A program made the translations under genes and the position numbers. Below the pieces are notes generated by a model that did not search any database, was not told the DNA's origin, and worked only from the letters and a program-made list of their open reading frames with translations. From a bacterium UBP4_UBA6127 (GTDB taxonomy: Bacteria > UBP4 > UBA4092): a stretch of 64,000 nt of DNA. The DNA lies in contig DIVR01000065.1 in assembly GCA_002428325.1 (NCBI GenBank), positions 169,977 to 233,976 on the forward strand, given 5' to 3'. Each line of letters opens with the position of its first letter. Within the stretch, counting starts at the first letter, position 1. This document shows, in pieces, positions 53,917 through 62,913 of this stretch.

Positions 53917-53939
53917 GGGGCCAGGGTAGTCTAGGTCTA

Positions 53940-54096
53940 AGTAGTGGCAGGGGACTCCCCTGCAGTTCTGGTTTTTCCCCCGCCTCAGATGAGGAGGGGG
54001 TTGGGGGGTGGTGTTGAGCTCTTATGAATTTTCCCATAGACAGGATCAGACTGAAAATACACACCCCTCCCTCATCCATTTTGACAGCTGTCAAAA
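53940..54096. repeat. Hairpin-rich repeat unit B2
   Basis: Starts 179 nt after B1 in the same phase. It has hairpin 1 (GGGG/CCCC form), hairpin 2, GAGCTCTTATG and a perfect palindrome (54079-54096). The same AGGGTAGTCTAGGTCTA linker follows. Confidence 0.9.
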
Positions 54097-54120
54097 AAGG
54101 GCCAGGGTAGTCTAGGTCTA

Positions 54121-54278
54121 AGTAGTGGCAGGGGACTCCCCTGCAGTTTTTGTTATTCCCCCGCCTCAGATGAGGAGGGGGTTGGGGGGTGGTGTTGAGC
54201 TCTTATGAATTTTCCCATAGACAGGATAAGACTGGAAATGCACACCCCCTCCCTCATCTTTTTTGACAGCTGTCAAAA
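54121..54278. repeat. Hairpin-rich repeat unit B3
   Basis: Starts 181 nt after B2 and is its closest relative. It ends in a perfect palindrome (54261-54278), followed by the AGGGGGATCTTTGG linker type seen after A1. Confidence 0.9.
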
Positions 54279-54313
54279 AGGAAATAGGGGGATCTTTGGT
54301 AGCCCCTTCTTTT

Positions 54314-54499
54314 CAGTAGTGGCAGGATATCATCCTGCTGTTTTTAAGTATTCCCCCTCCGGTGGTGTTGATCTTTTATGAATTTTCCCATAGACAGGAT
54401 AAGACTGGAAATGCGCCCCCTCTCTTTCCTCTCCTTGAAGATAAGGCGGGGAGGGCTTGAAATCCCCCCCTCCCTTCTCCCTTTTGACAGCTGTCGAAA
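54314..54499. repeat. Hairpin-rich repeat unit B4, hairpin 2 deleted
   Basis: Hairpin 1 is GCAGGAT-ATC-ATCCTGC. The second inverted repeat is missing (CCCCCTCC runs straight into GGTGGTGTTGA). An extra segment of about 45 nt precedes the palindrome, which has one mismatch (54482-54499). Confidence 0.85.
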
Positions 54500-54533
54500 T
54501 AAATTATGGTGGCTTTTGACAGACCCTGTCCTT

Positions 54534-54678
54534 CAGTAGTGGCAGGGGACTCCCCTGCAGTTTTTGTTTTTCCCCATCCTCAGATGAGGAGGGGGCTGGG
54601 GGGTGGTGTTGAGCTTTTATGCATTTTCCTATAGACAGATAGAACTGGAACGCCCCTCTTTCCCCCTCCTTTTTGACA
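54534..54678. repeat. Hairpin-rich repeat unit B5
   Basis: Full hairpin 1 (GGGG/CCCC form) and hairpin 2. The closing palindrome is reduced to its left half (TTTTGACAGACCC). Confidence 0.85.
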
Positions 54679-54690
54679 GACCCTTCCTTC

Positions 54691-54720
54691 CAGTAGTGGC
54701 AGGATACCATCCTGCTGATT
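54691..54720. repeat. Hairpin-rich repeat unit B6, truncated
   Basis: Only CAGTAGTG plus hairpin 1 (GCAGGAT-ACC-ATCCTGC) remains, after which the sequence diverges. It marks the right edge of the tandem block, 240 nt before cas8b. Confidence 0.8.
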
Positions 54721-54901
54721 TTATCTTGATTCCCTGGGGGACTCATAATATTGACTCTTTCCGGACTTCCTGATGGCCTGTACTGACTTTTGACATTCTA
54801 ACTTGCTAATTGAATAAATTGATACGACCTCATCTGTCGTGTCTGGATGATAAAAATAAATATAATAATTGACTTATTTATCAAGAAGATGGAATATGTC
54901 A

Positions 54902-54930
54902 TTGATAATAGTTTTGTGTATACGTAATAT
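54902..54930 (+). promoter_or_regulatory. Sigma-70-type promoter of the cas operon
   Basis: TTGATA (54902-54907) and TAATAT (54925-54930) with 17-nt spacing. A start near 54937 gives a leader of about 27 nt, with AAGGA 5 nt before the cas8b ATG. Confidence 0.65.
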
Positions 54931-54963
54931 TTAAAGAAATATGTCTTAACATTAAGGAATTCT

Positions 54964-56736
54964 ATGTTTACAAAACTAATGCATTTAAACCAACTAATTG
55001 AAAAAGACCATCCCAAAACTTTACTTGAGAGGCTTAATCAGGGTCTGCCATCAAGTTATGTCCACGGAATCGCAATTTGTTTTTCCCCCGATACTGGCCA
55101 ATATTTAGGGTTAAGGACTGTCGAAGGATCTGGAAATGTTGTTTACCGAGAGGCCTCAGGGGCGAATGGTTATGCTGTGACAGCGGTTCAATGTCTTAGC
55201 GGTAAACCCTATTCCACAGTAGGTAAATTAAAAAGAGCTGTAGCTGATTTGTCGCAAAACCTTCCCCATATAAAACCTTCTCTTGAATTAATTAATAATA
55301 ATTATGTAGAAGAAACAATAACCGCAGAATTAGAAGCAAAGATAAAAGAATTGGATATTAATGTCGATTCGAGAGGGTATCTATTTGTTGCATTTTATCA
55401 TGAGAATAAAATAACCCCTCTTTATGAATTCCCAGATATCCAAGAAAGAATGATTCAAAAAACATTAATTGAACAATATGGTAAAGCGGATAAATATTCA
55501 GCCATCAGTCATGAAAAAACTTGTTCAATATGTGGTACTACTGGAAGAAAAGTCTATGGAAACTTCTCATTATTGAAGTGTTACAACTTGGACAAGCCGG
55601 GTATGATAACCGGAGGTTTTTCTTATGATAAAACCCCTGCTCAGAATTTCCCGGTATGTGAAGAATGTTTAACGGCTGTCTCATCTGCCAAAAACTATGT
55701 GGAAGACAATTTAAGTTTCAATCTTTGCGGTAATTCCTATTGGGTCATCCCAGAAATTCAAATCAATGATGAATCTTTTTCTAAAATAATTCTTGAAATC
55801 ATGGGAAACAGACAGACGAATTCTCTTGAAACAGAAAATATTAGAAATATAACTGGAGATGAAAATGAAATATTAGAGGAATTGGCTGATGCCAGCCAGG
55901 GTAATGATAATGTATCCATGACGATGGTATTTTATGAGGAATCCAATTCATCATGGCGAATCCTGGCTGAAATTCCCGAGGTGCTTCCTTCCCGAATACA
56001 TACTATTTATAAAGTTAAGCATGATATTGAAAAAAACCCTTATTTACAAATCAAAACCAAAAAAGGTGGATTTTCTTTTACTTTCAAAACCATAAAACAA
56101 TTTGCGGGAAATGATTTACATGTTAGCCAGAAAAAATTCATGAAGTATATTGAAGCTGTTTTTACAGGTGAACCAATTTCCTATGATTGTTTCGTCAATG
56201 ATTTAGCTACTGGACTTATGTATCAGTCAAAACAAAACCCTGAATTACTAGGGTTCACATCCAGAGATGCTTTGGCATCCTGGTTATTCATGTACCAATT
56301 AGGAATTATCAAGAAGGAGGACGGTTGTAATATGAAAGATGAGATGTTCCAAAGTGGGGATAACAATTATATGCAATTCCTGAATAATCATAAGGACTAT
56401 TTTGATTGTAATGAAAAAATAGTCGCTTTTTTAACAGGGTGTTATATTTCCAAGGTTTTATATGCCCAGAAATCTAAACTCAGCAGTTCACCCTTTTTCA
56501 AAAAACTTAGGGGGTTAAAAATCGATAAAAAAAGGTTGGAAAGCCTTTATCCAGAAGCCCGTAATAAAATCCAACAATATGATGCTTTTGGTTTGGTCAA
56601 GGAAATTGATTCCATGCTGGCGCAAAAATGGATTGAATGTGGAAATCAATGGAAGATTAGTGATAGTGAAACCACATTGGCTTTCACCTTAGGTATTAGT
56701 TTGGATTATCAAGTAAACAATGTAGAAAGTAATTAA
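54964..56736 (+). CDS. cas8b: Type I-B Cascade large subunit Cas8b (TM1802/Csh1-like)
   Basis: A 590-residue large subunit of the type I-B effector, expected to read the PAM and hold the target DNA. A zinc-finger-like region in the first half has CSICGTTGRK (about residue 182) paired with FPVCEECLTA (about residue 224), followed by NLCGNSYWVIPEI. This arrangement and the length match the TM1802/Csh1 group; the remainder is poorly conserved, as is normal for Cas8. It is first in the operon, and its base composition is visibly more AT-rich than the genes before 53.6 kb. Confidence 0.88.
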   Translation: MFTKLMHLNQLIEKDHPKTLLERLNQGLPSSYVHGIAICFSPDTGQYLGLRTVEGSGNVVYREASGANGYAVTAVQCLSGKPYSTVGKLKRAVADLSQNLPHIKPSLELINNNYVEETITAELEAKIKELDINVDSRGYLFVAFYHENKITPLYEFPDIQERMIQKTLIEQYGKADKYSAISHEKTCSICGTTGRKVYGNFSLLKCYNLDKPGMITGGFSYDKTPAQNFPVCEECLTAVSSAKNYVEDNLSFNLCGNSYWVIPEIQINDESFSKIILEIMGNRQTNSLETENIRNITGDENEILEELADASQGNDNVSMTMVFYEESNSSWRILAEIPEVLPSRIHTIYKVKHDIEKNPYLQIKTKKGGFSFTFKTIKQFAGNDLHVSQKKFMKYIEAVFTGEPISYDCFVNDLATGLMYQSKQNPELLGFTSRDALASWLFMYQLGIIKKEDGCNMKDEMFQSGDNNYMQFLNNHKDYFDCNEKIVAFLTGCYISKVLYAQKSKLSSSPFFKKLRGLKIDKKRLESLYPEARNKIQQYDAFGLVKEIDSMLAQKWIECGNQWKISDSETTLAFTLGISLDYQVNNVESN

Positions 56737-56760
56737 AAAACTATAAATAGGAGAAATAAT

Positions 56761-57744
56761 ATGAGTATTCAAAATCGTGAAGAACTGCTTTTCCTCTATG
56801 AAATAAAAGATTGTAATCCTAATGGAGACCCTTTGGATGAAAATAAACCCCGGCTTGACCCTGAAACGGGAGTCGCTACTGTCACGGATGTTCGCATTAA
56901 AAGAACTATTAGAGATTATTTATATAATGTGAAAAAGCTGGAGATTCTGGTTAGAGATACCTTTGATGAGGGTGGATATTTAAAAGACGGTAAAGGCCGA
57001 TGTAAAGATTATTTTGATAATGCAAATTTATCAGAAACCGATAATATAGCCCAAATTGTTGAAAAACTGGAAAAGAGTATCAGCAGCCAATGTATTGATA
57101 TTCGTCTTTTTGGATGTACACTCCCAGTTGAATACGGTAATGGAAAAAATGTAAAAAAATCATCAGTCCAAATTACTGGTCCAGTGCAATTTAATGGATT
57201 CAACAGATCCTTGCATAAGGTATCTCCCATATTTATCCAAGGAACAGCAGCTTTTGCTTCTCAGGGGCAAGCCACACAGAAATCATTCAGAGAAGATCAT
57301 CTTCTCCCTTATGCCTGTATTGGGGTGTATGGGGTTATCAATGAGAATGCGGCAGAGACATCGGGTCTCAATGAATCCGATATCCCTCTTCTGTATGAAG
57401 GATTGTGGAAAGGAACTGAAAATTTAATTTCTCGTTCAAAAATGGGGCATCAACCCCTAGCCCTGATGCGGATAGTATATAAAAATGGATATCGAATTGG
57501 GGATTTAGCCGGCAGGATAAGCCTGGAATCTGAAAAAGAGGATATTCAGATTCGGTCAACCCATGATTATAAGATTAATGCTGATGGACTTATTGGGGCT
57601 ATTCAGGGTGCTGTAAATTCTGTCAATAAGATAGAAATCTTTCAGGATCCTAGAGTGAAATTCACATTCAATGGAAAAGATGGGTCTCTGGTTGAACTTA
57701 TTAAAAATTCAGGAATAACTCCTCAGAAGTTAGTCATAGGATAA
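56761..57744 (+). CDS. cas7: Cascade backbone protein Cas7 (Csh2-like)
   Basis: A 327-residue RNA-binding backbone subunit that polymerises along the crRNA. The N-terminus ELLFLYEIKDCNPNGDPLDE, then RLDPETGVATVTDVRIKRTI, is the typical Cas7/Csh2 start. IDIRLFGCTLPV and SVQITGPVQFNGFNRSLHKV are also characteristic. TAGGAGAAATAAT gives a good ribosome-binding site. It lies 24 nt after cas8b and 5 nt before cas5. Confidence 0.94.
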   Translation: MSIQNREELLFLYEIKDCNPNGDPLDENKPRLDPETGVATVTDVRIKRTIRDYLYNVKKLEILVRDTFDEGGYLKDGKGRCKDYFDNANLSETDNIAQIVEKLEKSISSQCIDIRLFGCTLPVEYGNGKNVKKSSVQITGPVQFNGFNRSLHKVSPIFIQGTAAFASQGQATQKSFREDHLLPYACIGVYGVINENAAETSGLNESDIPLLYEGLWKGTENLISRSKMGHQPLALMRIVYKNGYRIGDLAGRISLESEKEDIQIRSTHDYKINADGLIGAIQGAVNSVNKIEIFQDPRVKFTFNGKDGSLVELIKNSGITPQKLVIG

Positions 57745-57749
57745 TCCAT

Positions 57750-58451
57750 ATGAAAGCTGCTGTAATAGATGTCTGGGGACCTTATGGGCATTTCCGGAAA
57801 CCTTATGCCCCAATGTCTCCTGTAACCTATCCATTTCCACCGCCTCCTACGATTCTGGGGCTGGCAGGGGCAATCTGTGGCTATAGTAAAGAAGAATATT
57901 TATCTAAAACAGGGTGGAATACTTGTAAGATAGCGATATCAATTGTTAATCCTGTGAAGAAATATAGAACTGGAATCAACCTGATAAACACGAAGGGAAA
58001 CAAACTGTTCCGATTAACAGGAGATGCTCCTCGAATTCAGATTCCCTATGAATTTCTGAAAAACCCTAAATATAGGATTTATTTGTCGAATCTAAATGAT
58101 GAATTCAGAAAAGATTTAGAAAGATATTTTGAAACCGGGGTGACGGTATTTACTCCATCTCTTGGTTTAGCTCAATGCATCTCCCAAGTAGAACCCGTTG
58201 GTTTTTATGATGTTGAATCCTTATCTGAGGATATCTATGAGATATCCAGTGTGATCCCCTATCCCCAGGACCACCAGATTAATTATGAAATTGGGAGAAG
58301 GTATGGAAGGATTAGGGTTCCTGGCCAAATGGCTCCCGGAAGAGAAGTGAAACAATATACGGAAGTATTATGTGCCGAAGATGCCAAACCTATTCAAGTT
58401 AAAACAAAAACTGCATATAAGATAAATGAAGAAAACATATTCTTTTTTTGA
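57750..58451 (+). CDS. cas5: Cascade subunit Cas5 (type I-B)
   Basis: A 233-residue Cas5 that caps the 5' handle of the crRNA in the effector. The N-terminal RRM begins KAAVIDVWGPYGHFRKPYAP, followed by the family signature YPFPPPPTILGLAGAICGYS. It ends FFF and overlaps the start of cas3 by 26 nt. Function follows from family and context. Confidence 0.93.
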   Translation: MKAAVIDVWGPYGHFRKPYAPMSPVTYPFPPPPTILGLAGAICGYSKEEYLSKTGWNTCKIAISIVNPVKKYRTGINLINTKGNKLFRLTGDAPRIQIPYEFLKNPKYRIYLSNLNDEFRKDLERYFETGVTVFTPSLGLAQCISQVEPVGFYDVESLSEDIYEISSVIPYPQDHQINYEIGRRYGRIRVPGQMAPGREVKQYTEVLCAEDAKPIQVKTKTAYKINEENIFFF

Positions 58452-60777
58452 ATGTCTGGCTCATACACCTGATGATAAACTTGTAAACCATTTAGAATCG
58501 GTTGCAAATGGGGTATGGTTATTATGGGATAAAAAGACTGTACCCCTTACCCAGGCAGCTTATTGGGCGGGTTTGTTTCATGACTTAGGCAAAGCCAGCA
58601 GGTATTTCCAGGAATATCTATCTGGAAATTATTCAGACAATCATCAATTAAAGCAACATTCCTTATCCTCGGCCTTATTAGGGTATTATCTCACCCGCAG
58701 TGTTGAGTTTTCCGATAATCCTCTTGATGCAGAAATACAATCCTATTTTTCTATACTGGTATTTTTAGCCATTTTACATCATCATAAAAACCTTGAACAC
58801 ACTTGGAGTGATGTTCTAACAATCGAAAAGGAAAAACTAAGGGATCCTATAGAACGTAGTCACCTTCAAACTCAATTTGAGTCAATGGACCTGCAAGGGA
58901 TTGAATTATGGTTAAAAGGGCTGGATGTGCCTTGGAAAAAGGGATTTGGAAATATTAAAATTACACCCCAAGAAATTATTGAGAGCTTTTTATCTATAAG
59001 GCCATTAAGGATTCGAAATAAGTATTTTAATAATTTAGATCAAACCTTTCAGTTTATTGCTTTATTCAGCAGTTTGATTCAATGCGATAAAATTCATTCG
59101 GCCAGTGGAGCTATTCGTAACTACAGGATCAACTTACCTGAGGATAGCGCAAAAAAGTATATTCAAGATAAGTGTGAATCCCAGGATAATCCTATCAATA
59201 GGTTACGTAACCAATTACTGTCCGGAATTCAAGAAACTCTGATAAATAATAAAGAACAATATTTCTTTACAGTAACAGCACCAACCGGTTCGGGGAAGAC
59301 TTTGGCTGTCTTGAATGCTGTCCTGCAACTAATGGCTAATCTATCCAAAAATAAAATCAGGCCTTTGAGTTTGATTTATTGCCTTCCATTCACTTCCATA
59401 GTGGACCAAAATTATGAGGTTTATAAAAAAGTATTAAATTGTGCGGGATTAAATAGTAATGAATCGAATTTGTTGTTAAAACATCATCATTTAGGCAGTC
59501 CTGTATATGAAACAGCAGATTCTGAGTTATTGGCAGACTCCTCTGGTTTATTTATTGAGTCCTGGCAATCTACAATCGTTGTTACAACCTTCTATCAGCT
59601 CCTATATGGCATATTTACCGGAAAAAACAGAGAATTGAAACGGTTTATTTCGTTAAAAGACTCTGTAGTCGTTCTGGATGAGGTGCAGGCGATACCCTAT
59701 CGTTATTGGGAACCTGTCAGGGAGGCAATGAAATCCATCAGCAATGTTTTAGGGACCCGATTTATCCTGATGACAGCGACTCAGCCATTATTGTTTACTG
59801 GTAATATGTCTCTCGAACTGGTTGAGGGAAAAGATGAATACTTTAAACAATTATCCCGCTTTAGTATTCAAAATATGAGCCAAGATGAATATCCATTGTC
59901 TGAATATGTTAAGCAATTAATTGCAGAAATAAATGAACGTCCTGATATAAGCCGAATGGTGGTATTAAATAGGAAAAAGACCGTTACAAAAGTGTACCAA
60001 GAATTAAAGGAAACTGGGATACGAAATCCACTTTATGCACTAAGCACCTTTTTAACCCCAAGAGACAGGAAAAACAGAATTAATGATATTAATATAAGAC
60101 TAAAGGCGGGAGAACCCGTCATTATTGTGACCACTCAGTTGATTGAAGCGGGAGTGGATATCAGCGTTGACACAATAGACCGTGATATGGCTCCTCTTGA
60201 TAGTATTATCCAATCAGCCGGGAGATGTAATCGGCATGGGGGAAACACCCGGGGACCTGGAATCGTCAGGTTGTGGAACTTTGTTGATGATAAGGGAATG
60301 GCATTATGGAAAAAGGTTTATGACAGTGTGCTGATTGATGCCACAAAAGATTTGTTGAAAGATAAAAAGATTATTGAGGAAAAAGAAATCCACCCATTAG
60401 GGCAGCAATATTATGAGTTGGTTTATCAGAGAACGAGCGCTGATAAGGTAGATGATTATTTAAAGGAATGGCGTTTTGAAGAGTTAGAAAATGAATTTCA
60501 CTTAATAGAAGAGACAGGTCTCCAGCAATCTTATTATATTTCAACCTGTCATGAAGATTATGAATTATGGAACAGATACAATGAAATAACAGATATAAAA
60601 GATCCTTTCATAAGGCAAAGAGAATATTCAATTATTAAAGCGGAATTCATGGAAAGGATAATCCAGGTATTTACAAGAAATCCGACTGGAACGATTGAGT
60701 ATTTGGATGGTGAAACAGGTTGTTATAATCCCGAATATGGGTATATCGAGAAAGGTGAAAGCAATATTATTTTATAA
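58426..60777 (+). CDS. cas3: CRISPR nuclease-helicase Cas3 (HD plus helicase)
   Basis: The 783-residue interference nuclease of type I systems. The HD domain (about 1-230) has AHTPDDKLVNH, GLFHDLGKASRYFQEYL and LAILHHHKNL. The SF2 helicase follows: Walker A APTGSGKTLAVL, the DExx-box VVLDEVQAIP, motif III LMTATQP, motif V TTQLIEAGVDISVD and motif VI QSAGRCNRHGG. Both halves look intact. The ATG lies within the end of cas5 (26-nt overlap) and the stop is 2 nt before cas6. Confidence 0.96.
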   Translation: MKKTYSFFECLAHTPDDKLVNHLESVANGVWLLWDKKTVPLTQAAYWAGLFHDLGKASRYFQEYLSGNYSDNHQLKQHSLSSALLGYYLTRSVEFSDNPLDAEIQSYFSILVFLAILHHHKNLEHTWSDVLTIEKEKLRDPIERSHLQTQFESMDLQGIELWLKGLDVPWKKGFGNIKITPQEIIESFLSIRPLRIRNKYFNNLDQTFQFIALFSSLIQCDKIHSASGAIRNYRINLPEDSAKKYIQDKCESQDNPINRLRNQLLSGIQETLINNKEQYFFTVTAPTGSGKTLAVLNAVLQLMANLSKNKIRPLSLIYCLPFTSIVDQNYEVYKKVLNCAGLNSNESNLLLKHHHLGSPVYETADSELLADSSGLFIESWQSTIVVTTFYQLLYGIFTGKNRELKRFISLKDSVVVLDEVQAIPYRYWEPVREAMKSISNVLGTRFILMTATQPLLFTGNMSLELVEGKDEYFKQLSRFSIQNMSQDEYPLSEYVKQLIAEINERPDISRMVVLNRKKTVTKVYQELKETGIRNPLYALSTFLTPRDRKNRINDINIRLKAGEPVIIVTTQLIEAGVDISVDTIDRDMAPLDSIIQSAGRCNRHGGNTRGPGIVRLWNFVDDKGMALWKKVYDSVLIDATKDLLKDKKIIEEKEIHPLGQQYYELVYQRTSADKVDDYLKEWRFEELENEFHLIEETGLQQSYYISTCHEDYELWNRYNEITDIKDPFIRQREYSIIKAEFMERIIQVFTRNPTGTIEYLDGETGCYNPEYGYIEKGESNIIL

Positions 60778-60779
60778 CT

Positions 60780-61496
60780 ATGGAAAGAGATAAAGATATA
60801 AAAAGTATTCAAATCCGATTACTAAAGATTTTCACTGATAAACCTTTTATAGGGATGGGATCTGATTTGAGAAGGGCTGTTACTGCAAGGTTTAAGGATA
60901 ATCCTATTTTGCATAATCATCTTGGGAAATCATTCAATTATGATTCTCCCAGGGTTCGATATCTTGTACTTAACCATATTCCTTATATTCTTTCCTTTGA
61001 GGACGGATTGGAAATTGTAGAAGAAATATATAAAAAACAGCCCTCATTAAGGGTTCATCATAGTGAATATCAGGTATTGGGAACTGAGTTAGAGGACAGG
61101 TTGGAGTATCTGGGGTTGGTTCAAGGTTTATTGATTCGATACTCCAGCATTACTCCCTGGCTGGCATTAAATGAAAAGAATTATCCAATATATCTTCAGA
61201 CCCAGTCTTTTCAGGATAGAAGAAAAATTCTATCAAGAATATTAATTGGGAATATGCTGTCACTTTCAAAGAAATTAAACCTTGAAATTACCCATACCAT
61301 AAGGGCGGATATCATTCATTATGAAGAAGAAGATATTAATATAGATAAGATTGATATGAAAGGATTTAAAATCATATTTGACTCTAATTATATGTTGCCT
61401 TATTGGCTTGGAATCGGAAAATATGTATCTAAAGGATTTGGAATAATGAAACTGAATTATTCTGAATACCCTGAACAGGATAAACATATAAAATGA
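60780..61496 (+). CDS. cas6: CRISPR RNA endoribonuclease Cas6
   Basis: A 238-residue Cas6b-like protein that cleaves the repeat RNA to make crRNAs. The C-terminus has the glycine-rich loop MLPYWLGIGKYVSKGFGIMK, diagnostic for Cas6. A His at about residue 47 (NHLGKSFNYDSPRVRY) may be catalytic. Placement between cas3 and cas1 is not the commonest I-B order, where cas6 is often first. It begins 2 nt after cas3. Confidence 0.88.
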   Translation: MERDKDIKSIQIRLLKIFTDKPFIGMGSDLRRAVTARFKDNPILHNHLGKSFNYDSPRVRYLVLNHIPYILSFEDGLEIVEEIYKKQPSLRVHHSEYQVLGTELEDRLEYLGLVQGLLIRYSSITPWLALNEKNYPIYLQTQSFQDRRKILSRILIGNMLSLSKKLNLEITHTIRADIIHYEEEDINIDKIDMKGFKIIFDSNYMLPYWLGIGKYVSKGFGIMKLNYSEYPEQDKHIK

Positions 61497-61520
61497 AAGG
61501 TCTCGTAGATATTTATAGAT

Positions 61521-62600
61521 ATGAATTTAATATTGAATACATACGGCACAAGTTTAAAAGTAAAAGAGGGGATGTTTCATATAAGGATTCCCATTACCGA
61601 GGTGACGGAATCATTAAATGATTTGGATGATACTGAGACCAGGGGATCTGGAAAAGTTAAATATGTCCAATTATCCGCGCAAAAGGTGGAAGCAATAATT
61701 GTGTCGAACCATATTTTTCTATCTTCCGATGTCATTCAGTTGGCCATGGAGCATAACATTGATGTGGTGTTTCTGGATAATTATGGGCATCCCTACAGCA
61801 GGGTATGGCATTGCCGGATGGGGTCCACAGCTACTATTCGGAGAAGGCAATTAGAAGTATCTCAGACCTTAGAAGGGTTAAATATTGTATTAGATGGGAC
61901 CCTCCGAAAAATATCAAATCAAAAAGAGTTTATATTGAAATTACTCAGAGCCAGGAAGGAAAAGGCCGATAATTTTGAGGATTCAATAAAGACCCTGGAG
62001 CAGATGATAGAAAGATTGGAAGGATTAAAGAAAACCCAATCGACCCTGGATATAAAGAGAAATGAAATCATGGGGCTGGAGGGTACATCCGGTAGAGTTT
62101 ACTTCCAATCCTTATCGAAACTATTACCTGAACGGTGGCAATTCCAGGGGAGGAGTCGAAATCCCGCCAAAGATCCTTTTAATTGTTTATTAAATTATGC
62201 CTATGGGGTCTTGTATTCCCAGGTCGAAAAAGCCTGTATTATTGCAGGGCTTGACCCCTACATTGGGTTTTTGCATACCGATAATTATGGTAAACCTTCG
62301 CTTGTTTTTGATTTGATCGAACCTTATCGAATATGGGCCGATTCCTGTGTGTTTTATCTTTTTAGCGGCAGACAGGTAAAAATGGAGTTTATGGATGAAA
62401 TCCCCGGAGGGTTAACCCTTAATAAGGAAGGGAAAACCTTATTGATGCAGGCATTTAATGATGATTTAGAGAAAGCACAACGATATAGAAATAGAAATAT
62501 TAAAACCAGGGATATTATCCAATATGATCTGCATCGTCTTGCGAATACCTTGTTGGGAAAAAACTCGGATGAGATTGATTGGGAAGTTGAGGAACTATAA
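61521..62600 (+). CDS. cas1: CRISPR integrase Cas1
   Basis: A 359-residue Cas1b integrase for new spacers. The N-terminal beta domain begins NLILNTYGTSLKVKEGMFHI. The metal site in the helical domain is formed by Glu in IMGLEGTSGRVYF, His in GFLHTDNYGKPSLVFDL and the following acidic residues in IEPYRIWAD. There is a 24-nt gap after cas6 and cas2 follows 22 nt downstream. All expected catalytic residues are visible. Confidence 0.96.
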   Translation: MNLILNTYGTSLKVKEGMFHIRIPITEVTESLNDLDDTETRGSGKVKYVQLSAQKVEAIIVSNHIFLSSDVIQLAMEHNIDVVFLDNYGHPYSRVWHCRMGSTATIRRRQLEVSQTLEGLNIVLDGTLRKISNQKEFILKLLRARKEKADNFEDSIKTLEQMIERLEGLKKTQSTLDIKRNEIMGLEGTSGRVYFQSLSKLLPERWQFQGRSRNPAKDPFNCLLNYAYGVLYSQVEKACIIAGLDPYIGFLHTDNYGKPSLVFDLIEPYRIWADSCVFYLFSGRQVKMEFMDEIPGGLTLNKEGKTLLMQAFNDDLEKAQRYRNRNIKTRDIIQYDLHRLANTLLGKNSDEIDWEVEEL

Positions 62601-62622
62601 GTATTAGGAGGAGGAAAACTCC

Positions 62623-62913
62623 ATGCTGATCTGGGCAATTTATGATATTCATGAAAATAAAATCAGGGCTAAAATCGCTAAATATTGCAAACAAAAGGGA
62701 TTATACAGGGTTCAAAAATCGGTGTTTCTGGGAGAAATCGAGAAAAACCAGCTAGATGAATTAAAAGTAGAAAGTGAGAAAATAATTCAAAAAGAAAAAG
62801 ATTCTGTTTATATCTTTCCCATGTGTGACCAGGATTTTAAAAAAGTCATTTTGTTGGGACAGGCTTTTGATAAAGAATTAGTTACCGATGAAATTCAAAG
62901 CCTATTTTTATGA
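62623..62913 (+). CDS. cas2: CRISPR adaptation protein Cas2
   Basis: A 96-residue Cas2 with the ferredoxin-like fold: LIWAIYDIHENKIRAKIAKY (with the Asp of YDI), GLYRVQKSVFLGEI and DSVYIFPMCDQDFKKVI. It forms the structural core of the Cas1-Cas2 integration complex. TTAGGAGGAGG lies about 10 nt upstream of the ATG, the strongest ribosome-binding site in the operon. Its stop overlaps the cas4 start by 4 nt. Confidence 0.95.
   Translation: MLIWAIYDIHENKIRAKIAKYCKQKGLYRVQKSVFLGEIEKNQLDELKVESEKIIQKEKDSVYIFPMCDQDFKKVILLGQAFDKELVTDEIQSLFL

Noticed and set aside
53708..54720. Reading the tandem block as a second CRISPR array
   Set aside because: Units are about 160-220 nt and similar along their whole length, with no unique spacers between short repeats.
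53760..54720. Sigma-54 promoters within the repeats (GTGGCAGGGG...CTGC)
   Set aside because: TGGCA is present, but the distance to TGC does not fit -24/-12 spacing. The match comes from hairpin 1.
53658..54746. Minus-strand frames sharing the peptide KAQHHPPTPSSSEDGEKQKL (also a related frame at 50459-50725)
   Set aside because: The shared peptide is the translation of the DNA repeat unit. Starts, stops and frames differ between copies and no ribosome-binding sites precede them, so these are repeat-derived, not genes.
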